A DNA stretch of 64,000 bases from Campylobacter sp. W0018 (GTDB lineage Bacteria > Campylobacterota > Campylobacteria > Campylobacterales > Campylobacteraceae). The notes below the pieces were generated by a model. It was not told the DNA's origin. It did not search any database and saw nothing but the letters and a program-made list of their open reading frames with translations. Positions 1 through 9,599 of the stretch are shown here, one piece after another; position 1 is the stretch's first letter, and the number at the start of each line of letters is the position of its first letter. Made by a program: the position numbers and the translations under genes. The stretch is taken from contig JACHTQ010000006.1 of NCBI GenBank assembly GCA_020135845.1, positions 1 to 64,000 on the forward strand, written 5' to 3'.

Positions 1-23
1 AATAAAAAATAAGACTTATATGA

Positions 24-1391
24 TTAAGATTGGTTTGGATTTGGTAAAACGGCATTCATGCTACCTGCATTTGTGGGTTGAGAAGTGGAATCAATTTGTT
101 CTAAAAGTTTTATGGTTTCATCAAATTCAAAACTTTCTTCAGGATTTTGCCCTAAAAATTTTTGCATAAAATCTTTTTTAGCGATAGCCTCATCAAGCTC
201 TCTATCGCTTCCTTTTTGGTAAGCACCAATGCGGAGTAAAACCTCATTTTCTTTTAATAAAGAATTAAGTCTTTTAAATTTTCTTGCTAAGAGTTTGTGT
301 TCGGGTGTAATGATATCTCCCATAACCCTTGAAGCTGAATTTTGTATATTAATAGGTGGATAAATTCCAAAATCAGTAAGTTCTCTGCTTAAAACTATGT
401 GTCCATCTAAAATAGATCTACTTTGATCAGCGATTGGATCACTCATATCATCGCCATCAACAAGCACGGTAAAAAATGCTGTAATAGTTCCTTTTCCTTC
501 TTCTTTTCCAGTTCTTTCCATGAGTTGAGGCAAAAGACTTAAAACGCTAGGGGGATATCCTTTGGTCGTAGGGGGTTCGCCAAGAGCAAGTCCTATTTCT
601 CTTTGAGCCATAGCAAAACGCGTTACACTATCCATGATAAAAAGAACATCTTTGCCTTGTTCTTTGAAATATTCTGCTACACTCATCGCACAAAACGCGC
701 CATATTTACGCATTAAAGCGCTATCATCGCTTGTTGCTACAATGATGACTGTATCGTCAAGTTTTCCACCTAAATTTTTTTGTATAAATTCGGGGATTTC
801 ACGCCCTCTTTCGCCGATTAGGGCCACTACTTTTATAGGTGCTTTTGAATTTTTAACTATCATTCCCATAAGGGTAGATTTTCCTACACCACTTCCTGCA
901 AAAATACCTAATTTTTGTCCTACTCCGCAAGTTAATAAAGCATCAATAGTTTTAACACCTACAGGAAAAACTTCTTCGATCAATCCCCTTTTCATCGCGT
1001 CAATAGGAGCGCGCATGATGGGCATGTATTTACTCACTTCAATAGGAGCTTTTCCATCTTTAGGGCGCATAAAAGGATCAACCACTCGTCCCAAAAGCTC
1101 ATCACTCACTCCTATTTGCATCCCAGCATCGCTGATAAAAGCACGATCTCCGATTTTAAAACCTTCTATAAAGCTAAAAGGGCTTAGATAGCTAAATTGC
1201 TCTTTTATTTCTACAACCATAGCTAAAGTATTTAAATTTGGATTTTCATTGGAAACAAGTTTAACGATATCACCAACTCCTGTTTTAAGTCCACGAATTT
1301 CTATACTTGTAGCTGATATTTTTGTAATCTCTCCAAAAACAGCACTTAAATTTTCTTTACCGAGTTTGGAGCGAAGTTTTTCTAAATTCAT
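24..1391 (-). CDS. fliI: Flagellum-specific ATP synthase FliI
   Basis: This is the ATPase of the flagellar type III export apparatus at the cytoplasmic face of the basal body. The 455-aa protein has an N-terminal beta-barrel region and a RecA-like core with Walker A GSGVGKS near residue 166, a Walker B segment VLFIMDSVTRFAM near 250, and the type III ATPase stretch GEPPTTKGYPPSV. The F1-beta-like fold is typical, and the GYPPSV segment separates FliI from the F1 alpha and beta subunits also present in this window. The start ATG overlaps the folE stop by one base (TAATG), so the two genes are probably translationally coupled. Length is normal for the family. The gene ends 23 bp from the window edge. 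Confidence 0.96.
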   Translation of the reverse strand: MNLEKLRSKLGKENLSAVFGEITKISATSIEIRGLKTGVGDIVKLVSNENPNLNTLAMVVEIKEQFSYLSPFSFIEGFKIGDRAFISDAGMQIGVSDELLGRVVDPFMRPKDGKAPIEVSKYMPIMRAPIDAMKRGLIEEVFPVGVKTIDALLTCGVGQKLGIFAGSGVGKSTLMGMIVKNSKAPIKVVALIGERGREIPEFIQKNLGGKLDDTVIIVATSDDSALMRKYGAFCAMSVAEYFKEQGKDVLFIMDSVTRFAMAQREIGLALGEPPTTKGYPPSVLSLLPQLMERTGKEEGKGTITAFFTVLVDGDDMSDPIADQSRSILDGHIVLSRELTDFGIYPPINIQNSASRVMGDIITPEHKLLARKFKRLNSLLKENEVLLRIGAYQKGSDRELDEAIAKKDFMQKFLGQNPEESFEFDETIKLLEQIDSTSQPTNAGSMNAVLPNPNQS

Positions 1392-1975
1392 TAAAAACGA
1401 ACCTGTTTAGGGGAATTGATAAGCTCAAAAAATTCTTTACGTGTTTTTTCATTTTTTAAGAATAACCCTCTAAGAGCCGAAGTAGAGGTGGTGGAATTGA
1501 CCTTTTGAACCCCACGCATTTCTACGCACATATGACGTGCTTCTATGACAACGCCTACTCCTTTTGCATTAACATTTTCCATGAGTGCATCAGCAATTTG
1601 CTCTGTAAGTTGTTCTTGAATTTGCAAACGCCTCGCAAAAACTTCTACAAGACGAGGAATTTTACTTAAGCCTACGACTTTTTGATCGGGAATATAAGCT
1701 ACATGGACGCGTCCAAAAAATGGCAAAAGATGATGTTCGCAAAGACTATAAAATTCTATATCGCGGACTAAAACCATTTCATTGTTAGAGCTTTGAAATA
1801 AGGCGTCATTTAAAACATCTTTAATATTTTCATTATAGCCTTTAGTTAAAAATTGAAAAGCCTTGAAAACGCGATTAGGAGTTTTTAGCAATCCTTCTCT
1901 ATTTGGATTTTCTCCTACGGATTCAAGTATAGTTGTTATACATTTTTCAAACTCTTTTTGCAAAATTATCTCCAT
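1391..1975 (-). CDS. folE: GTP cyclohydrolase I
   Basis: FolE converts GTP to 7,8-dihydroneopterin triphosphate, the precursor of folate and, through QueD and QueE (also in this window), of queuosine. The 194-aa protein shows the family signatures: zinc-ligand and active-site segment [12 protein letters not shown], the [18 protein letters not shown] helix, and [10 protein letters not shown] carrying the third zinc ligand. Three metal-binding positions (Cys and His of CEHH, Cys of HMC) are visible, so it should be active. It is read leftward and couples directly into fliI. The divergent tig promoter lies in the 115-bp gap on its start side. Confidence 0.97.
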   Translation of the reverse strand: MEIILQKEFEKCITTILESVGENPNREGLLKTPNRVFKAFQFLTKGYNENIKDVLNDALFQSSNNEMVLVRDIEFYSLCEHHLLPFFGRVHVAYIPDQKVVGLSKIPRLVEVFARRLQIQEQLTEQIADALMENVNAKGVGVVIEARHMCVEMRGVQKVNSTTSTSALRGLFLKNEKTRKEFFELINSPKQVRF

Positions 1976-2049
1976 AAGCAGTTTTTGATTTTTGTCATTT
2001 TATCATAAATTGCTTTAAAATTTTATGCAAGTAATAAGGAAAAATTTGC

Positions 2050-2055
2050 TATTAT
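2050..2055 (+). promoter_or_regulatory. Probable sigma-70 -10 box for tig
   Basis: TATTAT preceded by TTGC, 36 bases before the tig ATG. The upstream region is T-rich and has no obvious -35 box, as is usual in Campylobacter promoters. The tig ribosome-binding site TAAGGA follows at about 2076-2081. Confidence 0.5.
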
Positions 2056-2090
2056 TAAAGCTAAATTTTATTTTATAAGGAAAAATAATC

Positions 2091-3416
2091 ATGGAAGTAA
2101 AAGCAAAGCAATTAGATTCTGTAAATGCGACTGCTAGTGTAAAAATTCCTTCGGGAATGATTAAAAATGAAGTAGAAAATTTGGCAAAAAAAGCTTCTAA
2201 AAATATAAAAATGGATGGTTTTAGACCTGGAAAAGTTCCAGTCTCAGCTGTGCTTAAAAGATATGAAAAAGAATTGACTCAAGATGCAGAACAAAATCTT
2301 TTTAAATCTGCTGTAGATAATGCTTTGAAAGAATTAAAAAAAGAGGCAAAAGAGCTTGTTGGCGAGCCTTATTTTGAAAAATTTGATCGCCAAAATGGAG
2401 AGATAATTGCAGAATTGGCACTTTCTTTCAAACCAGAACTTAAGCTAGATGGTTATGAAAAACTTATTCCAGAGTATCAAACTCCTAAAGTTACAAAAAA
2501 AGAAATTGATGAGAAAAAAGAAGAATTATTAAAAAGATTTGCAACTTCTGAAGCTATTAAAACAAAAAGAGCTTTAAAAGAGGGGGATTTTGCTAAATTT
2601 GACTTTGAAGGTTTTGTGGATGAAAAACCTTTTGATGGCGGAAAAGCTGAAAATTATATTTTAGAAATAGGTTCTAAGCAATTTATACCAGGTTTTGAAG
2701 AAGGCATGATAGGAATGAAAATAGGAGAAGAAAAAGATATCAATGTTACTTTTCCTAAAGAATACGGAGCTTCTCATTTGGCAGGAAAAGATGCAGTGTT
2801 TAAAGTAAGACTTCATGAAATTCAAGAACTTAAAATGCCAGAACTCGATGAAGAAATGGTTAAAAAACTTCTACCAAATGAAGAAAAACCAAGCGTAGAG
2901 CTTTTAGAAGAGAAATTAAAAGAGCAAATTAAAAATGAAAAATTATTTAAACTCGTAAATGATGAGCTAAAGGCTAAATTCGCAGATGCTTTAATTACAG
3001 AATATAATTTTGATTTACCACGCGGTATAGTAGAGCAAGAAACAGATATGCAATTCCGTGCAGCATTTAATACTTTTAGTGAAAAAGAAATTGAAGAGAT
3101 TAAGGCTGATAAAGAAAAATATCAACAAAAACGCGATTCTTTTAAAGAAGAAGCGCAAAAAAGCGTAAAATTAACTTTTATTATTGATGAACTTGCAAAA
3201 ATTCGCAAAATAGAAGTAAGTGATCAAGAGCTTGTTCAAGCGATTTATTTTGAAGCATATCGCTATGGAATGAACCCAAAAGAACATTTGGATAATTATA
3301 AAAAACAAGGAGCTTTGCCAGCTGTAAAAATGGCTTTAATTGAAGAAAAACTTTTCAATGATATTTTTATGCCAAAAACAGAAAAATCAAGTAAAAAACA
3401 AAAAGAGGATAAATAA
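2091..3416 (+). CDS. tig: Trigger factor, ribosome-associated chaperone
   Basis: Trigger factor binds nascent chains at the ribosome exit tunnel and has peptidyl-prolyl isomerase activity. The 441-aa protein has the three expected parts: an N-terminal ribosome-binding domain with the signature [17 protein letters not shown] (residues about 43-60), a central FKBP-like domain (about 150-245, with [22 protein letters not shown]), and a long helical C-terminal substrate-binding domain. Length is normal. It leads the tig-clpP-def-comM series and its stop codon overlaps the clpP start (TAATG), which pairs a folding chaperone with a protease subunit. Confidence 0.97.
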   Translation: MEVKAKQLDSVNATASVKIPSGMIKNEVENLAKKASKNIKMDGFRPGKVPVSAVLKRYEKELTQDAEQNLFKSAVDNALKELKKEAKELVGEPYFEKFDRQNGEIIAELALSFKPELKLDGYEKLIPEYQTPKVTKKEIDEKKEELLKRFATSEAIKTKRALKEGDFAKFDFEGFVDEKPFDGGKAENYILEIGSKQFIPGFEEGMIGMKIGEEKDINVTFPKEYGASHLAGKDAVFKVRLHEIQELKMPELDEEMVKKLLPNEEKPSVELLEEKLKEQIKNEKLFKLVNDELKAKFADALITEYNFDLPRGIVEQETDMQFRAAFNTFSEKEIEEIKADKEKYQQKRDSFKEEAQKSVKLTFIIDELAKIRKIEVSDQELVQAIYFEAYRYGMNPKEHLDNYKKQGALPAVKMALIEEKLFNDIFMPKTEKSSKKQKEDK

Positions 3417-4000
3417 TGGTTATTCCTTATGTCATTGAAAAATCAAGTCGCGGGGAAAGAAGTTATGATATTTATTCTAGACTTTTAAAAGATAGAATTG
3501 TTATGCTTAGCGGTGAAATTCATGATGATCTTGCCGCTTCAATTGTAGCCCAACTTCTTTTTTTGGAGGCTGAAGACCCACAAAAAGATATTTATCTTTA
3601 TATTAATTCTCCAGGTGGAGTGATCACAAGCGGTTTTAGTATTTATGATACTATGAATTATATTAAGCCAGATGTTTGTACTATTTGCATAGGTCAAGCA
3701 GCTTCTATGGGGGCGTTTTTATTAAGTTGTGGCACAGAAGGCAAACGTTTTGCATTGCCAAATTCAAGGATCATGATCCATCAACCTTTAGGTGGTGCTA
3801 GAGGACAAGCAACAGATATAGAAATTCAAGCTAAAGAAATTTTAAGACTTAAGACTATACTTAATGATATTTTGGCTAAAAATACTAAGCAAAAAGTTGC
3901 TAAAATCGCCAAAGACACAGAAAGAGATTTTTTCATGTCAGCACAAGAAGCTAAAGAGTATGGTTTAATCGATAAGGTTTTAGAAAAAAGTTTTAAATAA
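3416..4000 (+). CDS. clpP: ATP-dependent Clp protease proteolytic subunit ClpP
   Basis: ClpP is the serine peptidase barrel that works with Clp ATPases in cytoplasmic protein turnover. The 194-aa sequence has the catalytic serine in [11 protein letters not shown] and the catalytic histidine in [20 protein letters not shown]. The final residues [14 protein letters not shown] also match the family. Translation starts at an ATG overlapping the tig stop, so coupling to tig is likely. def follows after about 19 bp. Confidence 0.98.
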   Translation: MVIPYVIEKSSRGERSYDIYSRLLKDRIVMLSGEIHDDLAASIVAQLLFLEAEDPQKDIYLYINSPGGVITSGFSIYDTMNYIKPDVCTICIGQAASMGAFLLSCGTEGKRFALPNSRIMIHQPLGGARGQATDIEIQAKEILRLKTILNDILAKNTKQKVAKIAKDTERDFFMSAQEAKEYGLIDKVLEKSFK

Positions 4001-4019
4001 TTTAAGGTGATGAAATTTT

Positions 4020-4547
4020 ATGATTAGAAAGATTATTACTTATCCTAATCCTAGATTGTTTTTAAAATCAGAACCTGTTGTGGAATTTGACTCAAATTTA
4101 CATGATTTGCTTGATGATATGTATGAAACGATGATCGCAAGTCAAGGAGTGGGTTTGGCCGCTATACAGGTTGATATCCCTTTAAGAGTCTTATTGGTTA
4201 ATATTGGAGATGAAAATGGAGGGCAGAAAAAAGAAGATTTGCTTGAAATCATTAATCCTGAAATTATCCCTTTAAGTGAAGAAACGATCATTTATACTGA
4301 AGGTTGTTTGAGTATTCCTGATTTTTTTGAAGAGGTGCGACGCTATAATCATATTTTGTTAAAGTATCAAGATCGTTTTGGAGAACATAAAGAATTAGAA
4401 GCTAAAGATTTTTTAGCTGTAGCTATTCAGCATGAAAATGACCATTTAAATGGGCATTTGTTTATAGAAAAAATTTCTTTTTTAAAAAGGCAAAAATTTG
4501 ATAAGGATTTTAAAAAGAAATTGAAAAATCAAAAAAAAGCTAAATGA
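4020..4547 (+). CDS. def: Peptide deformylase
   Basis: This metalloenzyme removes the N-formyl group from nascent proteins. All three conserved motifs are present in the 175-aa protein: GVGLAAIQ (motif 1), EGCLSIP (motif 2, metal-ligand Cys) and QHENDHLNG (motif 3, HExxH metal site). The C-terminus is a lysine-rich tail. The stop overlaps the comM start by 4 bp. Its place after tig and clpP groups three functions acting on new polypeptides. Confidence 0.97.
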   Translation: MIRKIITYPNPRLFLKSEPVVEFDSNLHDLLDDMYETMIASQGVGLAAIQVDIPLRVLLVNIGDENGGQKKEDLLEIINPEIIPLSEETIIYTEGCLSIPDFFEEVRRYNHILLKYQDRFGEHKELEAKDFLAVAIQHENDHLNGHLFIEKISFLKRQKFDKDFKKKLKNQKKAK

Positions 4548-6049
4548 AAAAGTTAAAATGCATCAGTTATGATGAAAATTTAGATATTATTGATGTAGAA
4601 TCAACTTTTACAAGAGGCTTACCTAGTTTAAGTATAGTAGGGCTTGCAAATACAGCGATAAAAGAAAGCGTTGAGCGTATAAAAGCGACGCTTTTAAGTT
4701 GTGATTTTGTATTCCCAGCTAAAAAAATTACTATCAATCTAAGCCCATCGGGAATCCCTAAAAGAGGGTCACATTTTGATTTAGCTATTGCTGTACTTAT
4801 TTTACTTCAAAATGAAGAATTCGATGATTTTTTTGTAGTGGGAGAATTAGGACTTGATGGAAGTATAAAAAGCACAAATGAACTCTTTTCTCTTCTTTTG
4901 TTTTTATCCGCTAAAATCAATCATGCCAAAGTCGTTGTGCCAAAAAGCATAGCTTTAAAAGCTTCTATGATCCCTAACTTAGAAATTTATGGACTTGAAA
5001 ATTTAAATGAGGCGATTGAATTTTTCAAAGAAAAAAATTATGAAAAATTTAAATTTTTACAAAATCATCCTTTATTTAGTAATCCTTTAAAAATTAATGA
5101 TGAAATTTTTATCCCTAATAATCAATTTGATTTAGATTTTAAAGATGTAAAAGGGCAGGAAAAAGCTAAAAAAGCTTGTATGATTTCTGCGCTTGGAATG
5201 CATAATATACTTTTTGAAGGAAGTCCAGGAAGTGGTAAAAGTATGTGTGCAAAACGTTTAGTTTATATCATGCCTCCTCAAAGTTTGAGTGAGGTTTTAA
5301 TGCAAAATGCTTATATGTCTTTAAATTCTAAAGAATGCGAATTTGCTAAAACAAGAGCTTTTCGTCATCCACATCACACCTCTACTAGAGCCAGTATTTT
5401 TGGAGGGGGTGCTAAAAATGCTAAAATTGGAGAGGTAGCACTTGCAAATGGAGGGGTTTTGTTTTTCGATGAATTTCCACATTTTAATAAACAAATCATA
5501 GAAAGTTTAAGAGAGCCTTTGGAGGATTATAAAATTCATATTTCAAGGGTAAATTCTAAAACCACCTATGAAACAAAATTTAGCTTTGTTGCGGCACAAA
5601 ATCCTTGCCCTTGTGCTAATTTATTTTCTAAAAATTTATCTTGCACTTGCACGGATAATGAAATTAAAAAATATAAAAATCATATTTCATCTGCTGTGAT
5701 GGATCGTATCGATTTGTATGTTGCCATGGATGAAATCAGCAAAGATGATAAAGCAAGTATAACCTCTAAAGAAATGAGTGAAAAAATTTTGCAAGGCTTT
5801 ATTTTTGGAAAAAAGCGAGGACAGAAAGAATTTAATGGAAAATTAAAAGATGAGGATTTACAAAATTTTTGCCCCTTAGAAAAAGATGCTAAAGATACCC
5901 TTGATTTAGCAATTTCTCGCTATAATCTTTCTTTAAGATCTGTTAATAAGGTTTTAAAGGTTTCAAGAAGTATAGCGGATTTGCAAGAGAAAGAAATCAT
6001 AAATAAAAGTCATATTTTAGAAACTTTAAGTTTTAGGATAAGAGGTTAA
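4544..6049 (+). CDS. comM: ComM / YifB-family Mg-chelatase-like AAA+ ATPase
   Basis: ComM-family proteins are AAA+ helicase-like ATPases that promote branch migration of incoming DNA during natural transformation, a process for which Campylobacter is known. The 501-aa protein has the N-terminal Lon-like domain (GLPSLSIVGLANTAIKESVERI), Walker A FEGSPGSGKS near residue 226, Walker B GGVLFFDEFPHF, and the cysteine cluster NPCPCANL/CTC that marks the family, followed by a C-terminal lid (RSVNKVLKVSRSIADL). It overlaps def upstream and the NYN gene downstream. Family assignment is firm; the transformation role is inferred from characterised homologues. Confidence 0.93.
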   Translation: MKKLKCISYDENLDIIDVESTFTRGLPSLSIVGLANTAIKESVERIKATLLSCDFVFPAKKITINLSPSGIPKRGSHFDLAIAVLILLQNEEFDDFFVVGELGLDGSIKSTNELFSLLLFLSAKINHAKVVVPKSIALKASMIPNLEIYGLENLNEAIEFFKEKNYEKFKFLQNHPLFSNPLKINDEIFIPNNQFDLDFKDVKGQEKAKKACMISALGMHNILFEGSPGSGKSMCAKRLVYIMPPQSLSEVLMQNAYMSLNSKECEFAKTRAFRHPHHTSTRASIFGGGAKNAKIGEVALANGGVLFFDEFPHFNKQIIESLREPLEDYKIHISRVNSKTTYETKFSFVAAQNPCPCANLFSKNLSCTCTDNEIKKYKNHISSAVMDRIDLYVAMDEISKDDKASITSKEMSEKILQGFIFGKKRGQKEFNGKLKDEDLQNFCPLEKDAKDTLDLAISRYNLSLRSVNKVLKVSRSIADLQEKEIINKSHILETLSFRIRG

Positions 6050-6750
6050 TGATGGAAAATAAAAGCATAGCTATTTTTATCGATGCTGAAAATATTCCTG
6101 CAAAATACGCTAAAAGTATTTTTGATATCGCTTCAGATTATGGCGAGATTATTATTAAGCGAATTTATGGGGATTGGACTCAAAAAAATATCCAAAATTG
6201 GAAAGAGCAAATCGCGCAATACTCACTCATTGCCATGCAGCAATTTAATTTTGCAGCCAATAAAAATTCTAGCGATATGTATTTGATTACAGAAATTATG
6301 AGTGTATTTTATGAGAAAAATATCGATATTTTTGTCATTGTTTCAAGCGATAGTGATTATACTTCGCTTATACAAAAACTTAGAGAAAATAAAAAACAAG
6401 TCATTGGTATGGGACTTGAAAAATCGATACAATCTTATGTCAATGCTTTTAGTGAATTTTTTTATTTAGATCAAGATGAAAGAAAGAAAAAAACTGTTTT
6501 AAGCAATGATTATTTAAAAACCTTGATCAATATCACAGAGCAACTTATCGATGAAAAGGGTCGTGCAGAGTATGCTCAAATTCGCACTAATATGAATAGA
6601 AAATATTCTGATTTTAATCCGCAAAATTATGGATTTAAAAATTTTCGCGCTTTGATACAAAAATTTTTATCTAAAATGAAAAAATTTAAAGAAAAAAGAG
6701 AAAAAAATATTTATTTTTTAGTGGCTAAAGACGATGAAAGCTATTACTGA
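6049..6750 (+). CDS. NYN-domain (LabA/DUF88-like) putative ribonuclease with C-terminal LOTUS-like domain
   Basis: The first 140 residues form an NYN/PIN-like nuclease domain: SIAIFIDAENIP carries the first acidic residues, RIYGDWTQKN follows, and VIVSSDSDYTSLIQKLRENKK carries the later acidic pair typical of DUF88 proteins. The last 75 residues (TEQLIDEKGRAEYAQIRTNM onward) resemble an OST-HTH/LOTUS RNA-binding fold, a common partner of NYN domains. Conserved acidic residues suggest metal-dependent nuclease activity, but the substrate is unknown. It overlaps comM (TAATG) and nnr, so it is co-transcribed. The alternative ATG is three bases downstream. Confidence 0.82.
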   Translation: MMENKSIAIFIDAENIPAKYAKSIFDIASDYGEIIIKRIYGDWTQKNIQNWKEQIAQYSLIAMQQFNFAANKNSSDMYLITEIMSVFYEKNIDIFVIVSSDSDYTSLIQKLRENKKQVIGMGLEKSIQSYVNAFSEFFYLDQDERKKKTVLSNDYLKTLINITEQLIDEKGRAEYAQIRTNMNRKYSDFNPQNYGFKNFRALIQKFLSKMKKFKEKREKNIYFLVAKDDESYY

Positions 6751-8092
6751 TAATATACGACTTTTAGAACAAAATGTTATAAATAAAGGCTTAAGTGAAA
6801 TTATTTTAATGGAAAATGCAGGTATAGCCTTAGCAAGACTTATTTCGCAAAAAGCTAAAAAACTAGGGGTTAAAAATTCTGAAATTTTATTTTTATTAGG
6901 CGGTGGTAATAACGCAGCAGATGGACTTGTTGCCATAAGACATCTTAAAAAAGCTAAAGCTTATAAATTAGGTTTTAAAGAAAACGATATTTTTAAACAG
7001 CAAGAGCAAATTTTAACTAATTTTGGTTTTAAAATGATGAAAAAAGAACCTAAAATTCACAAATTTAAAATCATTGTTGATTGTATTTTGGGCACAGGAT
7101 CTAATAGGGCTTTGGATGAACAGTATTGTGCATTGTTAGAAAAAATCAATAAAAGTAAAGCCTTAAAAATAGCTTGTGATATACCTACAAATTTAGGTTT
7201 TAATCCTTGTTTTAAAGCCGATATTACAGCTTGTATGGGTGCTTTAAAAGAAATTTTACTTGAAGATTTTGCTAAGGAGTTTGTAGGAAAAATAAAGCTT
7301 TTAAATTTAGGTATAAAAATGAAAAAATTTATCCCTAAACCACAAAGCAAGCTTTTAGAAAAGAAAGATTTAAAAACGATCAAAAGAAATGCAAATTCCA
7401 ATAAAGGCAAATTTGGCCATGTTTATATAGTTGGAAATTCAAGTGCTGGAACTTTAGCAGGACTTGGAGCGTTTAATTTTGGAAGCGGTCTTGTATCTTT
7501 GGTTGCTAAAAAAACTTTTTCTCCACTTTTAATGTTAAAGCAAAAAATTTCTAATGAAGCTACAGCTATAGCTTTAGGTATGGGGCTTGAAAATTTGGAT
7601 TTTTTAAAAGATGAGACTTTGCAAAATATTCCTTTGGTTTTGGATGCAAATTGTTTTTTAAGTGAAGCGATTTTGTGGTATTTAAACAGAGAAGATGTTG
7701 TGATCACTCCGCATCCAAAGGAATTTGCAAGACTTTGGAAAATGTGTTTTGATGAAGAATTAAGCGTGGAGAATTTGCAGAAAAATCGCTTCTTTTATGC
7801 GAAAAAATTTGCTAAAAATTATAATTGCGTTTTGGTTCTTAAAGGAGCAAATCCTATTGTGATACAAAAAGAGAAAATATTTGTGATTAATCTAGGCAAT
7901 GAAGCTTTGGCAAAAGGTGGAAGCGGAGATGTTTTAAGCGGAATGATAGCCGCGCTTTTGGGAGTTAAATTTAAAGCTTTAAAAGCAGCTAAAAATGCTT
8001 GTTTGGCACATGCTTTGGTTGCTAAAAAATATAAATTTAATAAAAATAGCTTTGATGCTATAAAACTTGTAAAAGGATTAAAATGCTTGTAA
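6734..8092 (+). CDS. nnr: Bifunctional NAD(P)H-hydrate epimerase / ADP-dependent dehydratase
   Basis: This enzyme repairs hydrated NADH and NADPH. In the 452-aa protein the N-terminal epimerase (YjeF-N) domain has ENAGIALARLI and LFLLGGGNNAADGLVAIRHL. The C-terminal ribokinase-like dehydratase domain (from about residue 210) has KGKFGHVYIVGNSSAG, VITPHPKEFARLW and the catalytic loop NEALAKGGSGDVLSGMIAALL. This is the usual fused architecture. The N-terminal half is shorter than in E. coli. It overlaps its neighbours on both sides. Confidence 0.92.
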   Translation: MKAITDNIRLLEQNVINKGLSEIILMENAGIALARLISQKAKKLGVKNSEILFLLGGGNNAADGLVAIRHLKKAKAYKLGFKENDIFKQQEQILTNFGFKMMKKEPKIHKFKIIVDCILGTGSNRALDEQYCALLEKINKSKALKIACDIPTNLGFNPCFKADITACMGALKEILLEDFAKEFVGKIKLLNLGIKMKKFIPKPQSKLLEKKDLKTIKRNANSNKGKFGHVYIVGNSSAGTLAGLGAFNFGSGLVSLVAKKTFSPLLMLKQKISNEATAIALGMGLENLDFLKDETLQNIPLVLDANCFLSEAILWYLNREDVVITPHPKEFARLWKMCFDEELSVENLQKNRFFYAKKFAKNYNCVLVLKGANPIVIQKEKIFVINLGNEALAKGGSGDVLSGMIAALLGVKFKALKAAKNACLAHALVAKKYKFNKNSFDAIKLVKGLKCL

Positions 8093-8652
8093 AATTAGCG
8101 ATTCTTTTTAGTGGAAATGGGAGTAATTTAGAAAATATTTTAGAAAAACTCCACCAAAAAACTATAAGAGGCAATACTTATGAAGTGGTGCTTTGTCTTT
8201 GTAATAAAAAAAATGCTTTTGGCATACAAAGGGCTAAAAAATACGGACTTGAAAGTGTGATTGTGGAGCATGAAAATTTTTCTTCTAGGGAAGAATTTGA
8301 TCAAGTTTTAGTAGAAAAAATTCAGCAAAGTGGCGCTGATTTAACGATATTAGCTGGATTTATGAGAATTTTAAGTCCTGTTTTTACAAAAAATATTAAA
8401 GCGATCAATCTTCATCCTTCTTTACTTCCACTTTTTAAAGGAGCTCATGCGATAGAAGAGAGTTTTAAAAGCGATATGAAGGTAGCTGGAGTGAGCGTAC
8501 ATTGGGTCAGCGAAGAACTTGATAGTGGAAAAATCATTGCTCAAAAAGCTTTTGAAAAAGAAGGAATGAGTTTTAATGAATTTGAAGAAAAGATTCATAA
8601 CTTAGAATATGAGATTTTACCTAGTAGCGTGGTAAAAATATTTGAAAAGTAA
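8083..8652 (+). CDS. purN: Phosphoribosylglycinamide formyltransferase 1
   Basis: PurN transfers a formyl group from 10-formyl-tetrahydrofolate to GAR in purine biosynthesis. The 189-aa protein shows LFSGNGSNLENIL at the phosphoribosyl site, the catalytic Asn/His segment AINLHPSLLPLFKGAHAIEE, and VSVHWVSEELDSGKIIAQ with the catalytic aspartate. It overlaps the nnr 3' end by 10 bp. terC follows after 17 bp with a good ribosome-binding site. Confidence 0.96.
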   Translation: MLVKLAILFSGNGSNLENILEKLHQKTIRGNTYEVVLCLCNKKNAFGIQRAKKYGLESVIVEHENFSSREEFDQVLVEKIQQSGADLTILAGFMRILSPVFTKNIKAINLHPSLLPLFKGAHAIEESFKSDMKVAGVSVHWVSEELDSGKIIAQKAFEKEGMSFNEFEEKIHNLEYEILPSSVVKIFEK

Positions 8653-8669
8653 TCATAAAGGAAAAATAA

Positions 8670-9389
8670 ATGTTTGAGTGGATTTTTAGTTTTGATTCTT
8701 GGATTGTTTTGATCACCTTAACCGCACTTGAAATTGTGCTTGGGATTGATAATATCATTTTTTTAGCTATTTTGGTGGCTAAGTTACCTCCAAAATCTCG
8801 AGATAAAGGGCGTATTTTAGGTCTTGCTTTTGCGATGATCACGCGAATTTTACTTCTTTTATCGCTTTTTTGGGTTATGAAGCTCACAAAGCCTTTGTTT
8901 GATATCTTGGGTAATGAAATTTCAGGTAGAGATTTGGTACTTTTACTTGGAGGGCTTTTTTTAATTATAAAATCTATGAAAGAAATTAAGGATCAAATTT
9001 TACATAAAGAAGAAAATGAAAGTCAGTTTAAGGCAAGCAATAAACTTTGGGTAGTTGTAGCTGAAATAGCTATTATAGACATAGTATTTTCTTTAGATAG
9101 TGTGATTACTGCCGTAGGAATTGCTAAAGATGTTACAATCATGATTATAGCAGTGATTATTGCTGTAGGGGTGATGCTTTTTGCGTCTAAGCCTATTGCT
9201 AATTTTGTTGAAAAATACACTTGTATAAAAATTTTAGCACTGACTTTTTTAGTGTTAATTGGAGGTGTTTTGGTGGCTGAAGGTTTTGATTTGCACATAG
9301 ATAAAGCTTATGTTTATGTAGCAATGGTTTTTGCTTTAATCGTTCAAATGTTAAATATTTTAGATCAAAGAAAGGGAAAAGATGCCTAA
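8670..9389 (+). CDS. TerC-family integral membrane protein
   Basis: The 239-aa protein has about seven hydrophobic segments and the two TerC repeats: LEIVLGIDNIIFLAIL early and AEIAIIDIVFSLDSVITAVG in the middle, each with the membrane-embedded acidic residues that probably bind a metal. TerC proteins are implicated in tellurite resistance and, more recently, in Mn2+ export or metal loading of secreted proteins. The substrate here is not determined by sequence. It overlaps the small phnA gene by 8 bp. Confidence 0.88.
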   Translation: MFEWIFSFDSWIVLITLTALEIVLGIDNIIFLAILVAKLPPKSRDKGRILGLAFAMITRILLLLSLFWVMKLTKPLFDILGNEISGRDLVLLLGGLFLIIKSMKEIKDQILHKEENESQFKASNKLWVVVAEIAIIDIVFSLDSVITAVGIAKDVTIMIIAVIIAVGVMLFASKPIANFVEKYTCIKILALTFLVLIGGVLVAEGFDLHIDKAYVYVAMVFALIVQMLNILDQRKGKDA

Positions 9390-9591
9390 AGATGTTAATG
9401 GAGTTGAGTTAAATTCAGGAGATAGTGTAAGTGTGATCAAAGATCTTAAAGTAAAAGGGGCTAGTGCTACTTTAAAAAGAGGGACAACCATAAAAAATAT
9501 TAAATTAAGCTCAAAAGATAATGAAATTGAAGCCAAGGTGGATAAATTTGGCACTATTGTTCTTAAAACAGAATTTTTAAAGAAAATTTAG
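9382..9591 (+). CDS. phnA: Short PhnA-domain protein
   Basis: The 69 residues match the C-terminal PhnA (YjdM) domain: DVNGVELNSGDSVSVIKDLKVKG and ending FLKKI. E. coli PhnA is about 111 aa with an N-terminal zinc ribbon; that part is absent here, with no cysteine in the protein. The family was once linked to alkylphosphonate use but no phosphonate genes are nearby, so that function should not be assumed. It is coupled to terC by overlap, and TTG-initiated translation of the next gene follows within 9 bp. Confidence 0.8.
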   Translation: MPKDVNGVELNSGDSVSVIKDLKVKGASATLKRGTTIKNIKLSSKDNEIEAKVDKFGTIVLKTEFLKKI

Positions 9592-9599
9592 GTAAAAAG

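Noticed and set aside
634..1191. Long open frame on the plus strand opposite fliI
   Set aside because: It lies wholly inside fliI in the antisense direction, has no ribosome-binding site and no recognisable domain.
7057..7707. Two minus-strand open frames within nnr
   Set aside because: They are shadows of a conserved, well-supported gene.
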